From: Allacma fusca
Lineage: Eukaryota; Arthropoda; Collembola; Symphypleona; Sminthuridae
Length of the DNA: 64,000 bases
Assembly: GCA_947179485.1 (NCBI GenBank)
Contig: OX359249.1
Coordinates: 5,084,001 to 5,148,000, forward strand
Reading direction: 5' to 3'
Shown: positions 35,227 to 47,008 of the stretch, one piece after another
Layout: each line of letters begins with the position of its first letter
How positions within the stretch are numbered: the stretch's first letter is position 1
Position numbers and translations under genes: made by a program
The notes under the pieces: generated by a model
What the model was told of the DNA's origin: nothing
Database searches by the model: none
The model's input: only the letters and a program-made list of their open reading frames with translations

Positions 35227-37166
35227 TGTATATTTTGCATTAGTGTCGTCCGGCTGCATTTGTTCGATTTTTCCCTTCAATATTTTGCTCAATACACAGT
35301 AAGTACATTCAACATATACGACCACCTCTTACAAGGAGACAAATTAACATTGTAGTAAATGGGAACGGGTGTAAAATCTTTTACCCTTATAGAGAACATG
35401 CTCTTAATCACATTTAAATACATTGCACTGTATAATGTAGAATTCAATCAAAATCGGGGTATATTTAAATGCACGACATAATGGGATCATTAAACGACAG
35501 ATTTCGGCTCGACAAATACACGTTTTTGCACAACATATTGAAATTATCGCACGACACATTTTTGTCCAACAGAAAAATTATTTTGCTAATAAATTTTGAC
35601 ATAGGTATTGTTACACGACAAAATCTGTGCATGGTGCCACAAAACATTTTTTACAAAAATAAGAGCCCTACGTTGAATATTTTAGACAAACAAACGGAAG
35701 CAAGTTTTGTCTACAAAGTAGTAAATTAGCTTCACAAATTACATTAAATCATGTTATTGTTTCAATGATTTTAATCAATTAATCAATTAACGATAATTTG
35801 TCATCCCCTGCTAATGAGCCAAAACTTTGCATTCTTACTGTTACAAACGCAGCCCGAATATGAACAACGGATAGTTACATATGTATGTACATATATGAGA
35901 AAGTTATTGCTACCGATTGGTGAGGGCATGTCACAAACCTTTAAAGATGTCGAAAGGTGAACAAATATCTTAAACTGAAACAGAGTTGAAACAGTGGCAG
36001 GATTTAAATGTGTTATTTATTTTTTGTTTCCATGTGTGAACCCGATTCACGATTTTGTGTCCAAATCTTGCTTCATTCATTTGTCACCTGTGTGTCTAAA
36101 ATATTCAGTGTAGGGCTCTTATACTGGGCTTGTTTGGAAGCCATTTAAATATGCTGCAAACGAACTCAAATTAAATTTTTTACGTAATTTTACACAATGA
36201 GTAAATTAAAAACTTTCACAATTTCAGTTTTTCCGAACAAACACCCCGACTTTGCCCCACTTCCTTGAACGCTGTATTGAGTTTTTGAGTAATGAAGATA
36301 AAAGAAAACTTGAAAAATCAAACAAAATTGTCGAGAAAAAAGGAATCGATTTTTTTTACCGTTGGACCTTCTACTACGGGAGAAAAAATGTTTTGCAGCA
36401 CTCTGAATACAAACTGTCCAACATTCTTAAGATTACCCAGCAAATATTGTACGGCAAGACCATAGAATCGCTACACGAATTTATCATTTCAAATTTTGGT
36501 CGGTTCCTTAACTTTTGTTGTCGGTGCACTACAATTTCTGTCCTGGAATTATTCTTTCTGCTGCTGTATTATTTTTTTGCCGCTGAAATATTTTTTCAGT
36601 CGTTCATTCTTTTTTTCTGCCGTTGGGCTAATTATATTTTCTATCGTCCGATCGATTTTAATGTCGGGATTTCAATCAAATCTGCCGGTGAAAGGACATT
36701 TTATCGTACAGTTAATTCACACCCGTATCCAATATCTCTGTTAAGAGTAAATTCCTAAACTAAATTTCATGCGCTTACAAGGACAAAACGGGAATGGGAT
36801 TCAATATTTTGGCCCGTACGGAAAAATACTCATTTAAGGGCGTCTGTTATAACGAGAACGCACTGTAATGTCATTCCGCCAATTACTGTATAAAACTGGA
36901 CACATAATGACTACAGAAGTTATAGTGACATAAGGGTGGATGAATTATATTACGTATTTATTACAGGCTAAAGTCATTTGATCCGACCGTGAATCGTGAA
37001 ACATTGTTCTTTTAAGTGAAATATATTTCTTCAGTAGCATTACCATGTGTATAATATTATCAGTATAGTAATAATCTATCGATTTCAATACATAATACGC
37101 GAAATATTCGATATTTCAACAAAATTCCGAAGAATGACAAGAGAGAGCGACTTATAATTTACAATT
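35227..37166. other. Intergenic with one unexplained 168-codon frame
   Basis: Downstream of the tRNA and of the ZRANB1 gene (minus strand). A plus-strand frame at 36252-36758 is open for 168 codons, with a charged N-terminal half and a Phe/Tyr/Cys-rich, membrane-like second half; no family is recognised. TTATAACGAGAACGCACTG at 36849-36867 resembles a MITE terminus. Confidence 0.35.
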
Positions 37167-40100
37167 TCAATCGTTGTCAGAGTCTCCATCACTAGAGTAG
37201 CACGTGGTGGTTGACTGACGCATGTAAGGAGTGGAAGCCATTTGACTGGAAAAGGAATTCAAACTTTGTTTTAAAACTTTATTCCAAACAATTATTTTAA
37301 TCTGCAATTTTAAATCTTTGTATAATTATATGTAGTGTGTCCTAAAAACGTGGACAAAGTATGAAAGATGGCGTTTTGTCTTACCCAAGCGTACGGTAAT
37401 GATTCAACCACTCTTCAACTAATTGAGCTACCAGTAAAGGCCGTTTTTGTATTCGTTGGCGGGCTACAAGGATTCCGGAATTTGTGTAACAAAGGTCTAA
37501 CCATTGACTAAGAATCATTTCTTCATTTCCAACCTGCAGAGAAAAGCAATTGCAATTAATAGAGATTACAGGACTGTTAATTTTGAAATCCATTTCTTAT
37601 TCTCTTAAAAAAACTATTATACCTCAGCTTGACTTAAGAAATGTATTGGTAGTAAATTTCCATCGACCGTATTCAAAGGTAAATAGGTGCAACGATTGTT
37701 CATCCCGTCCCCATCTAATTGAGCAGCTGAAGCACGCATAAGAGGGTCACTGTGAGGTTCTTGGGGAACTAATGCTGAGAAGTGACCGCGTGTGTAACCT
37801 AATGCGATTGGCCATTTCCAACACAAAGAAGAGTCCCATAAAAATGGAAGGTAGACACCTAAAATAATTATAAGAAGCAAGTTAGAGTAGATTCAACAGA
37901 TTTCTTAACTGCATTTTGGTTTCCCAAAACAAAAAAGCATACCTTCATATCGAGCGTAACCCAAAGTCTCGCCCAAATAGCTTTTAACAAATTTGACACT
38001 GTAAACAATAATAGGACGTCGAAATATGTGGGCTAAAGCAAATATATGTAACTGCTCCAGACTGGAACCCGGTTGACCAGCGACCGAGAGTAGATTGTCC
38101 CAGTCTGCAGCACACTGAGTTTCATCTAGGCTAAAATCCAGCATATGTGACAGTAATATTTCATTTTCTCTCCAACGCTGGTAAAATCTGGATACCAAAG
38201 TACAAAGATACATGATGTTATAAATAGTTATTTACTTTGGTAGATATATACGGAAAACAAATATTTTAATGCATTACAAAGAAGCTGATTCTCGCAACGA
38301 GTTGGCCAGAGATTGGCGTAATCTATTGTCTTTATCAAAAATTCCCCACGTGGCTTGGAGAACAGAATCAAGCAAACAATCTCCAGCGGATCGATTCCAC
38401 AGTGCGTATAATCGAGAATTTAATTGCACGGATAATTCCGAGGACCAATTTATAAACTGCCCCGACTCTAGCTCCTTTTGAACATCGTGATCCAAAATTT
38501 CGTCATATAATGTTTCTCGAGTGTCCGAAGACAGTTCCTGAATTCCTACAGGCCCAAATAAAAAATGCTGATTAAATTCTTGCCTGCGTGATGTAATCAG
38601 TAATCGGCTATTATTGCAGGTATCATCCGCTAAAATCTAAATCTCTCGCCCTTGTGCTTTAACAGGGCACTTGCAAATATGTATTCACATGCAGTTTAAA
38701 TAGGGTATTGAAAACATGTGCATTCATATCGATATACATCAAGTTCAAGAACCAAATAAAAATAATCACAAAGGAAGAAGGTAACTAACCCGAAGGTAAA
38801 GTAAATGTGGCTATTTCGGATGAGAAATTACAGCGAAAGCTGCCTTTGCCATAACGAATGGTTCCCATAACGTGATTACGGATGTCTTGATCTAAATCTG
38901 GGGCTACATACGATGGCACTCGTTTGACTACCGACGAAGTATTCGAGCAATCTAAATGACTCAAAAGCATTGCCAGTGTTTCTTGATGTTGAAACCTATA
39001 CAAGAATACAGAGATTAGTTTTCCCTTAAAATTATGCTAATACAGTAAACCGAAAAGAAATAATTGACCAAAAATCTATTTGCTGTATAGTTTTTACATA
39101 ATTGTACGTATATGGTAGCTTTATAAATTTTTTCGTGTATATATACATAACCCGTACCTCAACGCAAGATGAACTAAGGTGTATCCAACGTCGAAGGCGG
39201 ATGGCCGGTTTAGAAGTGCTACTTCACTCGAAGTTAGCTGCCGAGCTGGGTCACCTCCTCTGGAAAGGTATTCTTCCACAGGAGCAATATTCCCAACAAC
39301 AACGCCTCGACAAGCTTCCAACCACCGTGTTTCAGCTTCAATCTTGCGATTACGTAGCCTTTGTGCGTAACTGGAGTTGGCAATACTTTCGGAGAGTACA
39401 CGATTGTTTTCGATGTTGTTATCCATGTTGTTATTACTTGTATCTTCACGAATATCACTACTATTACTGAAAATTTCACGAACGGTATAGCACATGCTGC
39501 ATTTCGAAGATGCAGGCCAATTTTCAAAGGTACACAACGGACAAGCCCACTTCTCATCTGCCTCATTGGGAGGATCATTCCAGTAGTCTCCGTAGGATGA
39601 TACATTAGACTCTTTATTACTAGCATTCGAACTAGTTTTAGTAAAGAGATGACCTCCACAGAATGCCGAGGAAGGATTAATGCTGATTCCTTTTCCAGAA
39701 ACCGAGTTTTCCCCCTCAGCACAGTCTGATATTTTCAAAGGTTTCAAGGCAGAGTTGATCTCATCATCGGTTCTGGTGACTTTACTCTTAGGGGTATTAC
39801 ACTGAAAACAGGAAGGAACATTGGAAAAATTATAGTAGGTACATGTTTTGCAAGTCCACGGTCCACCGTACTCTGACAACGTGCAGTCAAATTGGGGGAA
39901 TGAGTCGGTAGCAGCCGCGTTTGTAAGTAAACTAGATGATGATGTTGACCAGTCGTCGTCGGGGACAAGGGATGATTTCAACCCAGATTCTTTGGCAACG
40001 TTTCTCCATTGACTCCTCTCTTCCTTTGGCTCCACTAATGGGCTCCTTTGTACAATTTCCTTCCCTGATGCTATTGACTGCTTCTCCTCATCTGGCTTCT

Positions 40101-40290
40101 CGGAGCTTGTAGTTACTTCTGCAGCCTCTACTACCGAATTCGTCTCATTATTCACACGATCACTGTCAACTCTCGCTGAGATTACGGACACCGACTCCAC
40201 ACTATTTACTTTCTCATTCTCTACTTGAACTTCTATCCTTTCCGAGAGTTTCTGGGACCTTTCTTCCTCATTTAAGCCTTCATCGGACAT
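37167..40290 (-). CDS. ZRANB1: Ubiquitin thioesterase ZRANB1/TRABID, 7 exons
   Basis: Exons: 39158-40290, 38790-38995, 38278-38545, 37943-38187, 37623-37858, 37385-37533, 37167-37245; about 771 residues. TRABID is an OTU deubiquitinase that prefers K29- and K33-linked chains and acts in Wnt and immune signalling. Order: a 140-residue acidic, Ser/Glu-rich N-terminus; NZF zinc finger near residue 143 (WTCKTCTYYNF...CFQC); a second NZF near 246 (WACPLCTFENW...CSMC); the AnkUBD region ending in exon 2; and the OTU domain with catalytic Cys near residue 503 (SAGDCLLDSVLQATWG) and His near 643 (GYTRGHFSAL). The C-terminus is acidic (DGDSDND). Only two NZFs are visible where the human protein has three. 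The start at 40290 is the first true ATG; the frame stays open for nine codons upstream (TTG at 40317) but has no ATG. A 5' untranslated exon is likely. Confidence 0.95.
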
Positions 40291-41696
40291 TTTCAGATGG
40301 TCACTTCCCTCTTGCAAGCTGTCCCCAAATAAACACTCCTAAAAATCAAATTATAAAAAAGTTACTTCACCCTTTCCTCACACACTTAAACAGCTCCTTT
40401 TCCCCCCAGTTTTTGTCATCTACATCATATTTAGCTCCAGCTCACAAAAACACAACTTGTGTTCCTTCTGTGTTGTCCCCATTTAATTTACAGCTCACAC
40501 ATTAGTATTTATTTATGTAAGTGGTAACTTGGATTTATTTAACTCGGCTGGAGTTGTTCAATCTAACTTTGGGCATTCCGTCCAGCAACGTCCAAGGATT
40601 AATTTCCAATGAATATTTCAAACACAAATTATCTGGGCCAGGAATGCTCTCATTCCAACAATTTGTTCCAGCTTACAACACCAATATATTATAGGACAGT
40701 CGCGAACAAACCAGAAATAAAAAATTTCGAATCACTATTCACGCATATAGGATCCATAAAAATAAAAATAATTTCTGGAATCAAATATAGGATTAATTCA
40801 CAGGAAATCCTTCACAGCATTCATTTCCCTCTCAAGATTCTTTATCCAACGAATGCAATAAATAGTTTCTAAAAAAAAGAAGCACAATCCACATCCACAC
40901 GCCTCAATTTCACCACTTCCACAGCTCCAAGTTGTTAATTCACTTCTTTATAAGTCTATATTTATACTGCTGGCCTTCACTTTTAAAAAGGTTTCTAAGC
41001 TTTACTCCATTTAAACTGAATCACCTGAATGGGGAATACAAAACTGAATGAAGATTATTAGCGAGCGGAAGACACAGTCATGATTTGGTAAATAATGAGG
41101 AACACTGAAATCGAGGATAATTAGAAATATTGGATTTTATTACATGCATAGGTGTGAATTGTGAAACGTGAAACTGTAACTACACTGAAGTGTTGCTGTT
41201 GTTGTTGGACTAATAATAATAATTGGAAATATGAAAGGAAACTTACAGTTTAAAGTGTATCCGGGGTTGAGATTAGTCATTCAGGGCAGGTGCCAGATCA
41301 ACTGGAGAGTACTTTCAGGAACTAGAATCACACTATTATTCCAATGCAAAAACTATAGAAACAAGGACTTAAAAGGCAGAGAATTTAGAAAATTTTTGGG
41401 GGAAAAACCACAAGAGGAAAGACCATAAAGCGACTGATAGTGAGTGGACGTACCATTTGTTAGTATCTTACTTTTACTCATAGTCTCGAAATCTCTATAG
41501 TTGTCCTATACTGCAGCCATATTCCTCACATCCTCACAGTTGCTTTCTCTGCTTTTTGGCAAAAAAAAAATACCTTAAGCTCACTCTCTGCTACTGTCTG
41601 CCAGGGCTCAGCAGTCCACACCTTCTATCTTCTAATACACAGCTGGATGAGCAAATTCTGGGTTGGTGTATTATTTTCTATTTTAAAGCTCATTGC
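40291..41696. other. Upstream region of ZRANB1
   Basis: Should contain the ZRANB1 promoter and 5' untranslated region. An acceptor-like TTTTTAG precedes GAGTGTTTATTTGGGGACAG on the minus strand just upstream of the start codon, suggesting a leader intron. No other gene is supported. Confidence 0.4.
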
Positions 41697-41910
41697 AGGG
41701 AAACGTTTTACAATGAATTTTGAATTTCTGGTACGAAGAAAACGTTTCATAAAGGATTTTGAATTTCTTGTACGAAGGAAACGTTTTATAAAGGATTTTG
41801 AATTTATCGTTGGAAGGGGGCGTTTTATAAAGGATTTTAAATTTCTTGTTGGAAGGGGGTGTTTTACAACGAATTTTGAATTTCTTATTCGAAGGGACCA
41901 CTTTATTTCT
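41697..41910. repeat. 39-bp minisatellite, about five units
   Basis: Units begin near 41701, 41740, 41779, 41818 and 41857, then a partial at 41896. Because 39 is a multiple of three, frames are open on both strands; the plus strand reads 13-residue repeats such as KRFIKDFEFLVRR. Substitutions but no indels separate the units. A longer ORF (41647-42018) includes it, but nothing else supports a gene. Confidence 0.85.
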
Positions 41911-42380
41911 TACGCCTCTATCTCACATTCAATTCTCATTATAAGGTACTGTAATATACCCACCGTAAACTCTCTTTACACTCGTGGCAGTAAAAGTAGA
42001 CAAATTGTGTTCCTATAGCAGGATGGAGTAACGAAAAATGTAAATAAGCATACTAATTTACATCCTATTTCCATATACTCCTATTTGGAGAAACCCTTAA
42101 AACATACAAGGGAGACTCAAAGTGAGATTTTACTTCTTTTAATCACTGTTCCCAAATTTAAAAAGTCATTCCGGGTCTGACTTTAATATTCCCAAATTCA
42201 CATTGCTCGCAAATTTATCCTAATAAATAATTACCTGGTTTCTACATGCGTGCTTGTGAATAGAAATATATTTCCTTCCCGAAAAAAGCTGGACCGAGAT
42301 CCTCCAGACTCGTTCAATCAAATCAGTCTCTCTCAATATTACAATCCGACAGAGTCTCTGAAACAACAACAGTACAATAT

Positions 42381-42658
42381 ATTAAAATCATCAAGAATGT
42401 ATGAAAATCAACAAGAATGTATTAGAAACAACAAGAATGTATTAGAAACAACAAGAATGTATTAGAAACAACAAGAATGTATTAGAAACAACAAGAATGT
42501 ATTAGAAACAACAAGAATGTATTAGAAACAACAAGAATGTATTAGAAACAACAAGAATGTATTAGAAACAACAAGAATGTATTAGAAACAACAAGAATGT
42601 ATTAGAAACAACAAGAATGTATTAGAAACAACAAGAATGTATTAAAAACAACAAGAAT
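42381..42658. repeat. 20-bp minisatellite, 11 perfect units plus degenerate edges
   Basis: ATTAGAAACAACAAGAATGT is repeated 11 times without change from 42421 to 42640. Two degenerate units precede it (42381-42420) and one follows (42641-42658). The perfect core with decayed edges indicates recent homogenisation or slippage. Confidence 0.97.
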
Positions 42659-44688
42659 CCCATGCACAGAAATCAGCTTGTCTCTCAAGTACTTAAATTA
42701 GCCTGAGTCCCAGCCAAACACGGTCAACAGTCAGTCTCAAACACAGCTCAAAAGTCCAAATTAAAACCAACCATAGTCACAGTCCAAGTAAGTGTGATAC
42801 TGTCAAGCCCTGGATCCTCATGCAATTGCAATAGCACGAGTGCTTTTTAGCTTAACAGGAGGTGGGTATAGTGGGTAGTGGGTACCACCAAGACCAAAGA
42901 CAGGGGATGTACATACATACGACTACAGCACACTGCTATTGCTATCTACACACACATACTGTACTGACACTCGCATAGTAATGAGAAGTACAGTCTGTGG
43001 CAAAAGTTTGAGACGAGATGCTCAACATGGGTTCCTCTCGCCCTCAAGGGTAAACGGAGCAGTGTTTAGGACTTAGGACACGTTAGCAAGTACACTGACT
43101 CCAAGAATTCTCAATCAGAGCCAGCCTTTCCTTTACCTTCTTCCATCCCATGTGCAAAATTTAACTACTGACCTAATTTATCTTCCCTCTTGGTCTACTC
43201 TCCTTTCATCTCTTCCTCTCCATCTTTTTACACGTAGAAATTCTTCCTCTGTCCTGTCCTTGCCTATATAGCCTTTTTCAAATTTAACAGTAAGCCTCCT
43301 TCCCTATCTATACATACTATTTCCTCAATTCCTATACATTTCCTTATTCTTATAGGAGATGTAACCTTAGGATATTATTCCCTTCAATCCTCCATATGTC
43401 AACTTTTCTACAAAATTTCTAGCATTTTTCCTTTCAGAACTTTAGTCTGCATAGGCACACATGGCAAGTCCGTTGTACCTACCTGCAGTACTTAAATATA
43501 CATGTCTACTCACAATAGGCTACTTTATATCCACCCTTATGAATTTTTAAAATGTTTCCTCCCGGTCGACAATACTGTACCTTTCAAATTCTATGTAACT
43601 TTTTTCCTTGCTTTTTTTGCATTTGTCAGATTTACATTTTTGGTTTTAAGGAAGGGTTTGCGCCCATGCGAAAAACAAGAGGGTGCTTAAGTAAATGGAA
43701 CTAGGAAATCCAATGAGGTCTTTTTATCATTTATGGGAGTGTCAAATGAGTGTTAAATGGGGATACTGAGATTTTTGTTTACAAAAATGATTTGCTTTTA
43801 TCTAGTACATAGGAAAGTAATTCTGGGCATAAGTGTTCAAAAATCGGTAGTTTTATAGTTCATTCTGTGTGGATGGAACATATGTAACTGTACCCTTAAA
43901 TGGTGCAAAATTATGGTATTTTAATTAAACCAGTGGAGCACACCTGTTCTACGAGCGATCATAACAGTAGGACAAAAGCACACAAAGTAGGATCATATGC
44001 TTGATTTTAGGGGGAAAATCACCCGGGGATATTTGTTCTTCCGTGCTGTTATTACAAATTGCAAATAGATGACAAAAATCGTTTCATATAGCGTAGTCGT
44101 CTTTCCCGACTAACAAAGTCAACCAAAATCTCCATTCATAGCTCCATTACGAATGTATAAATGCTGCAATTTTAATAATTTTCAGGATCCAACTTATGCT
44201 AATACATGGAATCCCGGATTCTGAACTGTAAGTAAATTGTGTAGTAAATATCTTGTTACAATAATAATAATAGTTTATTCAGGTCGATTTTTTGGCCAAA
44301 GCCTTTACAACCTTTAGGATTCATTTTCGTTTGAATTCACAAGATATGATTTTAGTTATTCAACTTATGTACTTAAAAGAAGGAAAGGTATGGAAAAAAT
44401 AAAATTACATGTACAGTTTGTATACAGTGTAAGAGGCTTATACTAATTATGAATTACTTGGAAACTTGCTCTCATTCATCTTCTATTAAAAATAAAAATT
44501 ATTTGTCTAAATATATATCTTAAGTGCGATGTAAATTGTAAATATTCCTGCATAAATTTAAGCTGGGTTCGGAATTAGAAATTGTTTGTGTATATTTATA
44601 TCTATTGATATTTTCCTTTACGTATTCACTGAGTAAACTAGCATAGAATTTGGCTTCATGAAAACTATTGAATATGCATATGTAGTCA
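42659..44688. other. Intergenic, no gene recognised
   Basis: Pyrimidine-rich in part (43120-43420). A non-LTR-type tail lies at 44260-44320 (-). No convincing coding frame is seen. Confidence 0.4.
44260..44320 (-). repeat. Dispersed non-LTR-type 3' end, copy B
   Basis: Minus strand reads AGGCTTTGGCCAAAAAATCG then ACCTGAATAAACTATTATTA, ending in ATT repeats. Core shared with copies at 25021-25080 and 46970-47008. Confidence 0.45.
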
Positions 44689-45607
44689 TCTCTAAAATAT
44701 AAAACGCGCGTGATGAAGCGACTATTTTAAAACTTCCCTCCCTCTCCTAAACGCGCTTTATAGGTTCGCGGATACAAATGGTTATATGGCTTAGCAAGTA
44801 GTAGCAAGGGCAGTGATACTGTCACGGGCTACATTTATAGTGCCATAAACGGTGGCTACCCATTTATATTAAAGAGAAGAGACATTTTAGAGTACGCTTT
44901 GCAAAGACAGTAACTTAATAAATGTCGGGGACAAAGTTTTGGTAAAGTTGGCGTTAATTTTCACATAGACAACTGTATTGTGCTTTTCGAGGGATAAGTC
45001 TAAAGAAAATATCAAGGTCGGTAAAGGTACATACAAAAGTAATTGTGTTTTAAAGAAGTTTTGTAAATTGTTGCAATTAAAAAGGCTTTAATAAGGCTAC
45101 TGGCTTTCTTAATACTAGGATTTGACGATGAGGGGACATTTTTAAATCTTCACTCTCTCTCCTAAAGACGCTTTATAGTTTTGCGAGTACAAATTGCAAA
45201 TTGGATATTTAAAAAAGTTCTGTAATGTTAGATTATAATCATACGGAGTTGTATTTCAGGAGCAAAGGTCATTTTAAAAATATTCTATTAGAAAAAAACT
45301 ATTTCAGCAATGGAATTTTAATACTGGCGGATCAAACCACTAGACTTCGTCGGTGTTGCACTTGGGAAATGGGGGTTATCCACCACCTGCCGTCCTGTGG
45401 TGGCTTGATCCGCTATCGGATAACATCTCCTATTGGTTTGCGATTGTGATTACAAATTACCTTAAAGGCTAACTACCCGGCTTATTTGTAGTATGTAATA
45501 TGAATGTATTTACAACTGGGGTGTATTTCTGAATCATGTGCTATTCGACTGAACCAACAAGCTATGAAGCCTTTCAAAGCCAGCAATAGCTGGCTGTGCA
45601 GTGCTAG
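44689..45607 (+). mobile_element. Non-autonomous Helitron, copy 2
   Basis: Same start, 3' hairpin, CTAG end and A|T flanks as copy 1 at 27759-28677, in the same orientation 16,930 bp away. Reading both copies line by line I find a single substitution (copy 1 ATTTAAAAAA against copy 2 ATTTTAAAAA near 45274) and no indel. Flanking sequences are unrelated, so these are independent insertions and not a segmental duplication. Confidence 0.93.
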
Positions 45608-46119
45608 TGCATCCTGAAAGATGATGGCTCATCGAACTTTTACAGGGCTCGCGCTGATTTCATCGTGCTCCCTTAGTTTAGCTTAGATATAGTTTTGAAG
45701 TATTTAGTCGCTACTTAAATATAATATATTGTTCTGATCCTCAGAAATATAAGTAAACAATAAAGGAATTGAAAGCTTATGCAAATTACCTAATAACGAT
45801 AAACTTAAAATTATATCACAATAATGCCTTGGTCTTCAGTGTATAAGGAGGTTCTGGCAGTCTCCACGTACGCTTCATTTATTTAAAAAAATCGAGTTAT
45901 CACAAAGGAACATTATTACAGTTTGCAGCTTTTCTAAATAATACGTTTTTAATCTGTCAGTTCTTAATCAGCTATAATTAGTGATAACCTTAGGTACTAT
46001 TTTCCTAGTAGCTACAGGGTATACTTCCCTACCATTTAAGTACATTTCCTGCAGTATATTTACATAAGAGGATACTATAACTTGATTTTGTGATTTTTCG
46101 GAATGTTATATGTCAATTT

Positions 46120-46287
46120 ATGGCTAGCGCTGTTACTTGCGTTAAGGCTGAAAATGGACACCTATGTAGTACGGGTACAAAGGGTCGATTGGAAAGATGG
46201 CGCTTGATTGCCACAAAAGATGTTGATGTCGGTGATCTGTTTGATTGGGCTGGGGTCATGTCTGCTGAGGGGGCTAGAATAATTCAG
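46120..46287 (+). CDS. Possible orphan exon, unknown product
   Basis: An open frame of about 55 codons reads ASAVTCVKAENG...GRLERWRLIATKDVDVGDLF...GARIIQ and ends at a donor-like GTAATA at 46288. Composition is more protein-like than its neighbours (few Asn/Lys/Phe runs, balanced charge). An acceptor-like CTAG precedes it near 46121-46124. No partner exon was found and no family is recognised; it may be chance or a gene relic. Confidence 0.25.
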
Positions 46288-46969
46288 GTAATAAAATGAA
46301 ATCTCTGCTATAAAAACCGGGTGATGTCTATGTGTCCGTCTGTTTTACTTATCTCTGATTATTACATCAAATTATTCTGTAATAATTACGCGAAGGCTTT
46401 AGAATTCGATATCAGAAAGAGTATTAAAAACGTAAATGATGTACTGTTACACCCACCCATGTGATTCGTACAAAACATGTGAGCTGAAAGGGAGTGTAAG
46501 AGTAGAAGCCCGTCAATAGCCTTCGACAAATGGTACCAACCTCAGGGGTGGGTACCACACAAATAAGTAGCGTTGTTGTAAGGTTGGGCTGTTAGCGGAC
46601 TGAAACACGTATAACTAGTACCCACGACCTGGATACATTAAAGCCAAAAAAATGTAAATGATCTTGTACAGTGTCTTGTTGCCGATATATCTACGTAATC
46701 GATTCAGCTATGACCTTCAATGCTCACTTCCTAACTGGTACTTGATGTATACTAGCACTCACCTAATAACGTAATGTAATGAATAATGGAAAAAGATGTG
46801 TAGGTTTTTGATGGCCCTTGTTATAGCAGGGAACTTTTTTACCTGTACCACAATACTTATTTACAATCACCTATTAACGTTCACCAATATATTTATTTTC
46901 TTAATTCACAATTCATGTACGCTTATTAAAACTATACATTTTTTTTGTAATTAATGCCATAATGAGCGG

Positions 46970-47008
46970 GTAGTAAGGGCTAAGGCCAAATCGACCATTA
47001 ATAAATGT
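46970..47008 (+). repeat. Dispersed non-LTR-type 3' end, copy C
   Basis: AGTAAGGGCTAAGGCCAAAT followed by CGACCATTAATAAATG matches the cores of copies A and B in opposite orientation. It is short and lacks an upstream body. Confidence 0.4.

Noticed and set aside
39102..39722. Overlapping ORFs on both strands inside the ZRANB1 first exon
   Set aside because: They are shadows of the zinc-finger-coding frame, which has the Cys spacing and family motifs.
42250..42465. ORF with repeated NNKNVLETTRMY-like residues
   Set aside because: It is simply a reading frame through the 20-bp minisatellite; the period is not a multiple of three and the frame soon closes.
42381..42658. CRISPR array
   Set aside because: Units are contiguous 20-bp repeats with no unique spacers, in a eukaryotic context.
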